From: Perkinsus olseni
Taxonomy: Eukaryota > Perkinsozoa > Perkinsida
Assembly: GCA_013115125.1 (NCBI GenBank)
Contig: JABANN010000073.1
Span: 1 to 64,000 of the forward strand
Reading direction: 5' to 3'
Length of the DNA: 64,000 nt
Positions within the stretch are counted from its first letter, which is position 1. Every line of letters starts with the position of its first letter. Under the pieces are notes generated by a model. That model saw only the letters and a list, made by a program, of their open reading frames with translations, was not told the origin of the DNA and did no database searches. Both the position numbers and the translations under genes were made by a program. This document shows positions 1-10,674 of this stretch, one piece after another.

Positions 1-235
1 GAACCACTCAGACTTGTCTACATCGACTTCTCCCTTTCCTTCGGTTCTACTACGGCCACCCCGATACTTCACAATGGTAACCCAACTGCTCAACTCCCTC
101 CTCACTACTGAATCAACTTAACACTAAAGGAGCACATCGATCAACCGCATTCAGCACTAAAAAGACACACGGCATGCATGCTTGAATTACGAGAAGCCAA
201 AAATAAAGCAGGCGGAGAGCTTCAAATCACATCGC

Positions 236-2010
236 TCACCTGCGGCCTGTGTGCAGGTAGTAGAGGGCTGCGAAGAATAGCACTTGCAGTACCACCGTCC
301 AGATAGTCAGCACAGTCATGTTGATGCCAAGATCGGTGTCTTCGAGGTTATACTCTCTCAAGATGAAATCTCCGAGCGGGGGAGCGCTATCAAACTCGGC
401 AAACATGAACGCTCCGAATGCGTACGTGTGGAACGCCAGGTGATGCACCCACTTCCAGCCTGACGGTATTCGATCGGGCGGTACCATAAATCCGCAAACT
501 AACATGAACATGCCGTAGATACCCGCTCCGAGGGCGATGCCGATGATGTAGTGAGGAGTGGCAGCCCCCAACAGCATCATGAGCGACTCTGATACAACCA
601 TCGAGAGGAATAGGTTGAGGAAAAACCAACCAAATGCGTGGAGCCCAGCGAGGCCGACTACCATTGCAGACGACACCAGTGCGATGATAGCGATACCCGG
701 CAAGCAGGCGAGGAAGTTGGCTGCAACGAACACCGCGACGTTGAGATTCGAGTTTGCACGCTCGCGCGCAAATACGGAGCGTATTTCGTCGAAGAAGGGC
801 AACACGGCGACCGCCATGAAGACCAGGAATGCCTGGACATAGAAGAGCATCGGGACCTGATCCCTCTGAGTGAGGGAGTCGTTGGTCCGGATGTACATAG
901 TGCCCACCATAAAGGAGAGGATAACATACATGACCAGGCGAACCCAGTAGATGCCGGGATTCCTCACGTTATTCTTGAAGTTTCTCACCAATAGGGTGAC
1001 GAACTGCTGCATTTTGCTCGGTCTGACCGACGACCAGATCTCTCTATCTGAAAGTGCGCGAGAGCTGGTGATATCATCCGGTGCGGGAGTCTCTTCGTCC
1101 ATGTCCTTCACTTCCTTGTAACGATCGATGAGACCGGGAACATCCCCGTGACCTGGGAAATCCGTATTGACTAGGTTCATCACATGCTCGGCAGGGTTAG
1201 TGAAGGCCGGGACAGGGTAACCGACAGAAGCAAAGTACTCCGGAACCTTATCAGGAGGGCCGAGATACACCACGCTGCCTTCAACAAGGAAGCAGACCTT
1301 GCTGAGCGACAGCCAGATGTCGCTGCTGGGCTGGTGGATGGTCACGATGATCGTGCACCGGTCCTCAACGGCAAGGTTTTTTAGGTACTCCATGATGTTG
1401 AAGGCCGAAGCCGAGTCCAGGCCAGAGGTGGGTTCATCTAGGAGAAGTACTGAAGGCGCCTTCAGTAGCTCGATGGCAACGCTCACGCGCCGCTTTTGGC
1501 CGCCTGAAATGCCCTTGCGGAAAACGTCGCCGATGAGGGTATTCTCACAGGACCGCAGACCCATGATGTCAATGACATGCTGGACACGACGTTCTCGCTC
1601 ATCGTGGCCTACTCGCTTGGGTAGGGCCAAGCGAGCGCTCTGCCGAAGTGTCTCCAATACGGTGAAAGAGCCCATGAGGCTGTCTTCTTGGGCAACGTAC
1701 GCAGATACCGCACGGAAGGAGATCGGCGTACGAGGGGTCTTGTTGAGTAAAACGTCGCCCATTATCTTGCCAGATGAAACACGGTCGGCCAGAATGTCCA
1801 GCAGAGAGGTTTTACCGGACCCAGAAGGTCCCATGATGGCGACGACCTCACCGGGAGCAGCCGAGCCAGACACGCTATTGAGAATTCTCTTAACACCGAG
1901 CTTCTTGCCCAACAGACTTTACGGGTGACCTCAAAGGTGATATCGCGCCAGTCAAGAGAATGAGAGTGTCTCTCGGCCTTATCAACCGGATCGCGAGTGT
2001 AGCTGCTCAT
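236..2010 (-). CDS. ABCG-type half-transporter with one frameshift
   Basis: ATP-driven exporter of the ABCG (white/WBC) family, which moves lipids or xenobiotics across membranes as a dimer. The long open frame below 1912 shows, in order, Walker A (GPSGSGKT), the signature VSGGQKRR, Walker B with LLLDEPTSGLDS, and then a C-terminal ABC2 domain with about six hydrophobic segments. This is the nucleotide-binding-first order of ABCG half-transporters, and the total of about 590 residues is normal for them. The N-terminus lies in another frame. Codons from an ATG at 2008-2010 run to about 1924, and the join to the main frame needs one extra base near 1920. No intron can be drawn there, so I read it as an assembly indel or a recent frameshift. 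The N-terminal frame stays open back to 2115, so the start could lie further upstream. The stop is the TGA complementary to 236-238. The family call is very secure; the substrate is unknown. Confidence 0.88.
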
Positions 2011-2570
2011 GACGTAAGAGACTGGCCAGAACGCTGAAACGGGGACGTCAGCAAGTTCCCAGATACAACGGCGACTGGCTGACCTCAACTCGGTAATTAT
2101 TCTCCTCCTGTTCACTGAGCGGCGTTCAGTAAGTTTATTACGGACTCAGGATCGATTCTGGAATAAACTTACACCATCAAATGCCGTTCCGAGTTCAATT
2201 TAGAGTTTCAGATCTGTTCATTGAGCACAACCTCGGTCAAATCAGACTGATTGCCGAGACCCCGACACCATCTCATCTGCAAAGGCTTCGTACGTTGTTT
2301 GTGCGTTGGGGCGAGCGCTGAGAGAAAAAGGCGGAGCGAAGTGCTTCATGACTTGCAATTCTATGCGCAATATGGTATGCCAGACTGTCACGTCTCAAAG
2401 TGATGTGCCGTGGACTTAGAATAAGGCATTCCTAAGCGCGTCCCTGTTGCATTGTTCGACCGAGATGTGAAGGTACGCAGTTCGACTAACGCGGTACTTC
2501 GGGAAAGAGGCATTGAGTCTACTCGTGTGGGCCTTTCGTTTGTGCTGACTGCTGCCAGTGGAGCAAGCTC

Positions 2571-2574
2571 TCAG
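2571..2574 (+). promoter_or_regulatory. Candidate leader-acceptor AG before START copy A
   Basis: CTCTCAG ends 27 bases before the ATG. Comparable AGs precede copy D (10646), the P5 ATPase (18738), the coiled-coil gene (26660), OLA1 (46702, minus strand) and the metal ATPase (54644), at distances of 2 to 40 bases. They could be trans-splice acceptors or ends of 5' UTR introns. Confidence 0.4.
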
Positions 2575-2601
2575 TTGGTGTTTTAATTCTCTTGGTTGGC
2601 G

Positions 2602-4881
2602 ATGAAAATACGGTTTCCAAGGTGCGGCTGCTTCGCTCCACCTGCAGTGAGGGATGAGGATGAGGATGAATTCTCGGGACCGGATCGAAGGACTAAGTCG
2701 TCTAGGAGCAGTACTCGGGTAATGCAGCAGGTCCGTTGGGATCTTAGGTCGCCGCTTGGTGATCTTGAGAGAAACTCTTGAACAGGTTCACACACCCGAC
2801 TTAAAGAACGTGTCTACTGATACCGAGGAGGCCACGATGGTGGACTTGCCGCCTGTGAGCATCCAGGTAATAATAAGAGGGTGGTCATCCTTCGGCGGCT
2901 TAGTCGGGACTCGTAATGACAGTGTGGCCGAGGTCCGTTCGAGGTAGGCCTTCTGTGTTCCTGCAGCGCGTTTCGCGGTGGACGGCAGCCATTCTCATTC
3001 TCATTACAATCGCCTGCTCGACGTCGCGATGTTGTAGTTTGTCGTGGATCCTAACTAATGCCCGGTACCCTGTAGTGTTCAAGATTATTCCATGTTTTCT
3101 ACTTCAGCGCATTCGTTCGTGGGTGAGCGACGACTTTTTTGACTGTGCCTCTGAGATCGGCGATATAGAGGAGACGTTCCCACCAGTAAGTGGAACACTT
3201 GGAACTTCTACTGATGTGCATCAGGGCTGTTTAACAGGATGCTCAGTCACATTTCTCATTGGTTTCCTAGCTCGCATGGGTATCCAAGGCGTATTGAGAA
3301 TCGTGCATTGATGATGACCCGGAAATGTGTCTGTACTGATCTATCCAGCCACGCGAACTCCCAGGACAGGAGCTCGCCTTTTGGTAGCCTGCATTGGCCC
3401 GGGGGAGCTGCTCTTGATGTTCGCTTGAAATGAGAAGACGGCCATTTGTTTCAGGCACTACGACAGGGAAACCAGTTGAATGATTTAACCCAAGTAGTAA
3501 AGGGGGATGGCTACTCTAGCTTAGAATGCTTGAAGTATCGGTACCTGCTACTTCAACGCGCTCTGTGAATTCCCTTCGACGGTTATCATTTGCCGCGTGA
3601 AAGTCTTCGGTTTAGCGTGTTATGAAGTTCATCAGGGAATGCTCGATGCCGCATTGGCAGCACAAGAAGCACTTCTGTTTTGGCACACTGGTGATGGCTC
3701 AAGTCAGTTCAAGGATGCGGGGAAGTCCGGGAAAGTTAAACTAGCGATAATTCCAGCTAAGGGAGAGACAATGCAGGTAATACTGGACCGTTATTCACAT
3801 CCACACTCACCATCACGCGAGGGCGAGTCGAGTAGGAGGGTATTGGGTGATTCGAGGCCTCGATTTTCCGTACTGGTCAATCGGCTGTTCTCATATCGGT
3901 GTTCGGGAGGATGTTGATGTAGAACTCGTTGTGCGATGCGAAGTGCGGGGTTGGACTATTCGTGGCCATACTAGTGGATATACTGATGACTCGGGTTCGA
4001 ACCTCGGCGAAGGTATTACTCCCCGCTTATAGGTTGTCAAAGGCACGGCTTCCTTCGGCGTCGGTGAATTGACTTTAGAAGAAGTGGTTGACTTTCTCAC
4101 GGACGTCGAGAAGAAGGGCAAGTACGACAGTCAGTTTGCTCAAGGTAACGTTGGTTCTTTTGGTGCGCTCACTCGAGGTCACTCGGTTACTTCCTAAGGT
4201 CACAAAAAGCGAGCCTTATACGAGGATCCATCGACGAAGCGCCGACTGGACCTAGACTATGCAGCGTACAAAGGTAGTGTTCGGGTCGCGGTTGACGTTC
4301 GTGGCGGTAGCCAAGCTTGTCACTTGTGGTTCCCTTCTCAGCTCAGTGGGGTGTGTCCGGCAGGGACTGTGCTCTTACTTCCGTTGTAGAGAAGCTAGGG
4401 GATGATATGTGGGTGATGTCGTCGAGGTCTTGTGAATATCCAGGTAGTGAATAGGTGGGATCAGACAGGTAGTTTTGCTTTGGAAGAAAGGGCGATGCTT
4501 CCCAGGTTATGGAGAAGGGGAGGTGCTTCCTGGGTATGTTCGGTGTCAAATCGTGAACGCTGGTAACGTAGTCGAGAGGGATCCGGACACGGGCGAGATC
4601 TTCGTGACGATGTACAGCCAGATGAGTATTGGTGGTAACATCCCGACGTGGATCGTCAATAAGGCACAGGTAGTAGTGCCTTGGAACGACCTGGAGGGCT
4701 CGCGGATGTGAACCATCGGGCTCTCGTGGAGGCCGCTCTGAGAATATGCTGCGCGGGAATCGCTTCCTCGCTGGCATTGTTCGCGTTAGTTGCGGTTTTT
4801 TTTCATTAGGCCAGAGCCCCGGGAGCCCTTCAAGACATGTATAACGGGTTGAAAAAGGAGAAGGCCGGTATGAGAGGATAG
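2602..4881 (+). CDS. START-domain protein, array copy A (divergent)
   Basis: First of four tandem paralogues with a START (StAR-related lipid transfer) fold, which binds a lipid or sterol in a closed pocket. Ten exons close in phase: 2602-2718, 2807-2866, 3108-3185, 3455-3493, 3636-3776, 4033-4144, 4199-4273, 4342-4443, 4506-4669 and 4810-4881, giving 319 residues without a stop. The START signature is in the last exons: VSGRDC, then LPGYVRCQI, then IGGNIPTWIVNKAQ, which matches the family's conserved C-terminal region. Unlike copies C and D, it starts MKIRFPRCGCF and lacks Gly2, so N-myristoylation is not expected, although paired cysteines remain. It is the most diverged copy but keeps the same intron phases. 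A pyrimidine-rich AG at 2573-2574 lies 27 bases before the ATG. The domain call is by motif recognition; the ligand is unknown. Confidence 0.72.
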
Positions 4882-5164
4882 CTTATCAGCGAGAAGTTCG
4901 CGATACTTTGTTGCAATTGTAATTTGAATCTTGATCCAATGGATCCTGTGAAAGCTGCCTTCCATTCGGGGATCAGTGGTCCCACGAGTCATCTTCAATA
5001 TTTGATCTTTATTTGACGACATACGTTTCAGGCGATGAGTGGTATTGTGTTAAGTGTTGGCTACAGCTGACCGGCACGAAGGTGTTCCTGATAGTCGTTT
5101 TGATTAGCGAAAGTCCCCGGTTCTATCCTGGCGGGTAGTCGATTTCTTGATTTATTTTCACGTC

Positions 5165-7282
5165 GTGGGGTGCACCTCATCAAAGCCAAGCACTACTATC
5201 GTATTGGACCCGTGCAAGCTAGAGAGGAGTCGTTCTGGCCGGCATCTCCAATTTGATGTACCTATGCGATCATCGGAAAATATTTCCGTTAACGATAAGG
5301 CGCAGCGGCAGGTATGATCCGGGGCGCGTTGTATCGAATCAGTGGCTGGCGTAGACGCGGCCGCTGAGCCCATACCTTGCTCATAAGCGCAAGTTCCATT
5401 TCAGTGTGACACTTCGACGGCGGTTACCTTCTCATCGCGTGATGGTAGCGCTCACGGTCAGGTAGTAGTGTCGTTGTGCCTGGTAGTGATGATCGCTGGG
5501 AAGAGGGTTCATAGCCTCCAACGCGTGGATCAGTTCTGCAACTCGAACGCTGTCCTGCTTGCGTGCTGCCCACTCCATGCCTCTTCAGAACATGCTGAGC
5601 ATACCCGACGACGATTTCATGGATTGTTTATCGGTCGTGACCAGCAGTAACGGGGAGACCGAGGTGGGGTGTTGTCCACGCGCTGCTCGATTCACGGCGT
5701 GCGGACAGGTCGCTGCGTTAGCTCGACAGGTCAGCGGCCAGTTCGATGAGATGACCAAGGTAGTAATGGGATGGAATGGAGTGTTCAACAGCAACAAATT
5801 TCGGCTGGTACGTGGTGTTTATGGCGTGATATACTGAGCGAGACATTGGCCGAGGTAGCCGTTAGTGATGAGAAAACGGGGAAAACGCTGAACTTGTCTA
5901 TCATGGTACGCTGTAGAGGGTAAATTCTCCTGCGACGGCTTCTGGAAAGGCTTAGTTCGGCATTCACTACCTTTCAGACGCTGTTCGTTGCGGCCCGAAG
6001 CGCTCAGGCGGAGATTCTACAGTATTTAACCTCGGAGGGGGCGAGGGAATTCACGTCGCTCGGGAACGCGGGAGCTGTTGAAATAGCAGCCAGACCGCCA
6101 CCTGGTGGGGGAGTTTTTCAGGCAAGTATCTCCCGGAAGGACATGGAATGTTAGCGCGATTGCTCTCGTCGCTTCTTCATTGTGAAACTATCGTCCAATA
6201 CCGCGAACTGTGTGAAGTGCTGCGCTAATCAATGATGCCACGTCGATCGATACGCAGTACTAGGTCATGATGGGCCGCCGTTCGTTTGGTGTGGGCGAAG
6301 TTGACCTGAACGGGCTGCTGGACACCCTGATGGACCCCACTTCTCGGCCGAAATACAACACATATGCGGCGGGTGGTGAGTAGAGGGGTGAAAAGGGGCT
6401 GAGCCAGGGGGATGACGGTTGCGAAGGATTTTGACCTCTTTCGTGGAGGGTGAAGGCTAAGAGGGGCGCGATGTCTCTCAGGTGAGATCCTGAGAAAGGG
6501 TCTTATTGATGAGCCCGGGCGACGACTGGACCTCCAGTACGCTACTTTCAAAGGTATGGAGAGAGGGTTATCCAATACTGCGATTTGCGTGATTTCAGGT
6601 ATGCTGACCTTAGCGGGTAGAGACTGCGTCTACGCTATACTTCGCGAAAGGGTCCATGAGAATCTATGGGTAGTTTCGTGGAAATCTGTGGACATTCCTG
6701 GTGAGAGCTGTCCCACTCGTATCCTGGGTGTGCTTGCAACAAAGCCAACGAGGGAGGTAGTCATCAACTAATCGCTGGCTCGTTCTTCCACCAGCGATCT
6801 CACTTCGATCATGTGTGGATACTCTGAATCGAGTGTTGACTACTTGCCACAAGCATGTATGTGCCCTCGCAAGACGGAGTACCCGAGATGGCCTGATTTT
6901 CTCTACTCCCGAATATTTTGCGCATTTTTTCAGCGTTTTCCAACCATGGCCGGCAATCCGGTTTCGTGAGGTGTAACTTTTTATGCTGCGGTTATGCGAT
7001 AATGGTAGAACCGCAGACAGGGGAGCTCATCGTTACGATGATCAACCAGGCAGACCCTGGAGGGAACGTGAGAAAGATACCAACTTGGATAGCTAACAAG
7101 GTCCAGGTGAGGGTGCTCCGATGGATTCGAGAGAAGGATGCTGAGGTAACGTGAATTTTTGTCAGAGAGGACAGCCGGCGAGCCTGAACAACCTGTACGA
7201 CCTCCTCAAGCTGGGATGGAAAGTTGGTTGGGATAGTCCGCGTTTTTGTGTGAAGGGGAATGCACTGGGTTTGGGTCTTTGA
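5165..7282 (+). CDS. START-domain protein, array copy B (no ATG at the expected start)
   Basis: Second copy of the array. Exons 5165-5311, 5405-5461, 5589-5663, 5709-5759, 5978-6121, 6264-6375, 6482-6553, 6599-6700, 6934-7106 and 7166-7282 join without a stop (349 residues). The N-terminal exon is clearly homologous to copy C (GCTSSK..TIVLDP), but the codon aligned with its ATG is GTG, and no in-frame ATG precedes it before a stop. Exon 5 ends at GC rather than GT. The last exon runs on about 20 residues beyond its paralogues. The START core is preserved (AGRDCVYAILRE, then PTWIANKVQ). It could be an early pseudogene, could use another start, or could begin at the GTG. The reading frame has stayed open, so recent or continuing selection is likely. 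Confidence 0.62.
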
Positions 7283-7751
7283 GCTAAAAAGTGGAATCAT
7301 GAGAATGAAAATTCTCTTTCTCCTTGCGTGGTCGACTCGCCTATCCCCCCAGGCATACCGGCAGCCCCTGGTGATTTTCTTTTCAGGATTAGCTGAGTAT
7401 GGAGCCGGCCGTGCACTAGTGCGTGCACCCTGTGCAGTGCGTCCTACCGGTTATTTAGAGTTTTTAGAGTCCGACGTCGCAGAGGGTGTCGGCGTTCGTT
7501 TTTCACGTACAGTATGTAAAGTACACTTGTGCTGTACCTTATATTTGTACGCTGATTTTTTGTGTTTGATTTTGACTTGTCTCATCGCCATGAGCGCCAT
7601 GTCTCTCAAACCATATTGATGTTGCGTCACAGCTGACCTTGCAAATGGCGTGGCATAGGGGTGGAGCACGCTGCTGGCATGATCGTGAGATCGAGTTCAA
7701 ATCTCTCAGTTGTTTTAACATAGGAAAGTATATTCAGTTCGACACTATAGG

Positions 7752-10242
7752 ATGGGATGCACTTCATCAAAGTCGACCAACACGATTGTGTTGGACCCTC
7801 GCTCATTGAAGCGGAGTAACTCTGGCCGGCATCTCCAATTTGCATTACCGACATCACCATCGGCCATCCATAGAGGCCCGATAGTCGAGGAGGTACCCAG
7901 TGAAGATGCTTCGCACAACTACAGCAACAAGCGTCAACAACAGGTACTGCCGGGGGTGAGTTGGACCTGAGTCAAACTCATTGTTCATCAGAAATTTTTG
8001 GTAGCATTTTTGAGTACCTAAGTTGATCAAAGAGGAATACGTGTATACGGTCGTTCGCGGAATGGGGAACGCGAGATTTGCGATGTGATATAAAGTGAAT
8101 TCACTTTGTGAGAATGACGTGGTGGCGACGGTACATCGCTTTTTTCCGGGAGCCCTGGACGTCTGAAAGGGTTTGAAAGACAGATTCGTGGATTGGTAGT
8201 ATACAGTAGAGTGATCAGTGTTATCTATGGCCGCATCGGTTGCGGGCGAGGGTCCCTCAAGCTTCGACACTCGCTTAGGGCTCGTTGCCCAACGGTTCGT
8301 CTCTGGGGTTTCCTGGTCTGGGCGTTACGCATCTCTGCAGTGAATGCTCGGCGTCTTCCGTAGAACAGTCTAACCTTCTCGGTTGAAAGAATTGGCTTGC
8401 GCATGCCTGCCGCTGTGTTGCTACCTTTCTTCTCTTTCAGCCACAACTGACGGAGCCACCGACAACCGACACTTCTCATGCAGACGACGATGACGTAATA
8501 TTCCCCTGGGTAACGGTTGGCTCGAATGCATCAATTCCCTTTCAGAGCCGGCTCATCCGAGTGAAGTCTTGGCGAAGCGAGGATTTTGCGGACTGCGTCT
8601 CGGCCATTAGTGAATTGCGGCTCGAAAATGGGGAAGTGGTAATAGGCGAGGGTGGATCAGCGTGGCATAGGATTGACGACGGGACGGATTTTCAATCAAA
8701 GACCTGCGTGTAGCTGTTCCAGCAGCGACTTACGAGTCTCCGGACTCAAGGGAGTTTCTGCCATTGATTATCGTTCGAAGTTTCATAACCAGTGTGGACC
8801 TTTCTCGATGATACTATGTTCATTTCGGTTCTAATGCTGGCGTAGCAGGAACATTACGGCACTGCTTGCCACAGCTCCAGAGCTCACGGAACGGTGCCCA
8901 ATTTCCCGTAGGACGTCAGGTTGAGAGAAAGTAATGAATTAGATGGTGGTGAAATGAGCGTCCGTACGCTGTGCGCGGTAGATAAATAATTTTTATGTAG
9001 AAGATAAGTATCATGGAAGATACTGTCAGGAAGATTAGTATCGATGCGCCCTACGGTTATACCATGTGATTGTTCGGGTATTCTTATTGCAGGTTACCCC
9101 AAAAGTTGTTCCGGCCGTTCCTACTTTGGACCCTGAGACGCAGGTGAGGCCGAGACCGTGCGTTCGATTCCCAGCCTCCCCATTTCTCAACTTCAGGAAC
9201 TGTTGGATGCGGCAATGGAATCCCAGCGGAAGATACTGTATTACTTATCACCCGAAGGGATGGCTGAATTCAATCCTAATGGGAAGTCTGGACCGGTGAC
9301 CCTCATGGTCGTACCACAGATGGACGATGTGCCACAGGTGAAGGACCCTGTCCCTGGGAGCCGCTCGAACGCTCTCTTTCCAGGTTGTAATGGGCTATCG
9401 CTCTTTCGGTAGCGGCGAGGTCGAGCTTAAGGATTTGCTCGACCTTCTGATGGACCCCGTGGCGAGAAAGAAGTTCGACAGCCAAACAGCTGATGGTAGA
9501 TCGGAACGCGGGACCTGCTCCGTCGATCAACCTGAGCAATTATGTTGGCAGGGAAGCTGTTGAAGAAGGGTATCATCGATGAGCCAGACAGGAGGCTCGA
9601 CTTTCACTACGGCGCGTTCAAAGGTAGGCCGTCTCCTGGATACGGGTAGCGAGGATGGTTTTCACGATTCTCCTTCCTTGCTGTACACCCCGAATTGATG
9701 TGCCACCGGCGACCTCAGTGGCCCACTTATTGGGCAGGAGCGCGAGAATGGCGAGGTGGTCGGGTAAAAGTCTCTGCCTGCATTCCTTGTTGGTTTTAGG
9801 TATGATGAACGTGGGGGGAAGAGACTGCGTGTATGCTATCTTGCGTGAGAAGATTCGGGATGATCTGTGGATCGTCTCTTCGAAATCAGTGGATCTCCCA
9901 GGTGGGTGCCTCACGCCGAACACTCTGCAGCGTTTGGCCTGCTGTGTGAGAGAAACGACGTTATTTTTTCTGTTCATTCAGAGTATCCTGAGAATGGCGT
10001 CCTCCCCGGGTACGTCCGGTGTGATGTGAAGTTCGCTGGGTATGCGATGTCGATTGATCCGAAGACTAAGGAGCTCACCGTAACGATGTACAATCAAGTG
10101 GATGTTAAAGGCAACATACCCACTTGGATCGTTAACAAGGCACAGGTATGAAACATCCCCGGGATTTCTAACTAACGGAGGTTCATTTCAGAATAAGCAA
10201 CCCGCCTGCTTGAATGATATGTACAAGCTGCTGAGGAACTAG
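7752..10242 (+). CDS. START-domain protein with N-terminal lipid-anchor motif, copy C
   Basis: Third copy, fully resolved in ten exons: 7752-7943, 8441-8494, 8546-8638, 9093-9143, 9197-9337, 9384-9495, 9552-9623, 9800-9901, 9982-10145 and 10192-10242. Length is 343 residues. It begins MGCTSSKS; MG-C with Ser at position 6 is the classic signal for N-myristoylation plus palmitoylation, so the protein probably sits on the cytosolic face of a membrane. A basic VLDP..LKR stretch and a variable linker follow. The START domain fills the rest: helix LLDAAMESQRKILYYLS, GKSGPVTLMVVP, GGRDCVYAILREKI, GYVRCDVKFAGYAMSID and GNIPTWIVNKAQ. A pyrimidine-rich AG precedes the ATG (CTCTCAG near 7708-7714, and TTCAG near 7732). 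Exons 8-10 are much closer to copy D than exons 1-4 are. Confidence 0.82.
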
Positions 10243-10674
10243 AGACGAACTTTCACAATGAGGGCAGTTCCATTCGGGGTCTTCCTCGCCCTCTGCCCCA
10301 CCCTCTTGTTCTCTGTCGCCTTCACTCCGTTTCAAGTGGGCTAAAATCGCTGTGATGACTGCGCAGCCCGGGCATCTTCCACTTTCGTTTTCAGCGTTGG
10401 TGCCGATTCATCGTTGGACTATTTGCTTATAATAGTGGCGTTGTATCGTCCGTTTCCTCGTCGGTTCTGCAATTTGCGTTGTGGGAGCTCTCCAGGCTTG
10501 GCTTCTTGTCGGTCCTCGACACAGCTGTCCTTCAACGCGGATATACGGGATAGTTGTACTCCAGCATAGATCTCCAGACAGAAAGATAACGGTCCACGGT
10601 CGCTAACACCGGCCTCCCGCGCTGGTGTCAGCTCTTATCTTTTCAGTTTAGAAGATATATATACACTCTAAATC

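Noticed and set aside
3950-4015. tRNA-like boxes (TGGC..AGTGG and GGTTCGAACC) in an intron of START copy A
   Set aside because: The stems do not pair into a cloverleaf and no acceptor stem is present; GGTTCGAACC is also a simple palindrome.
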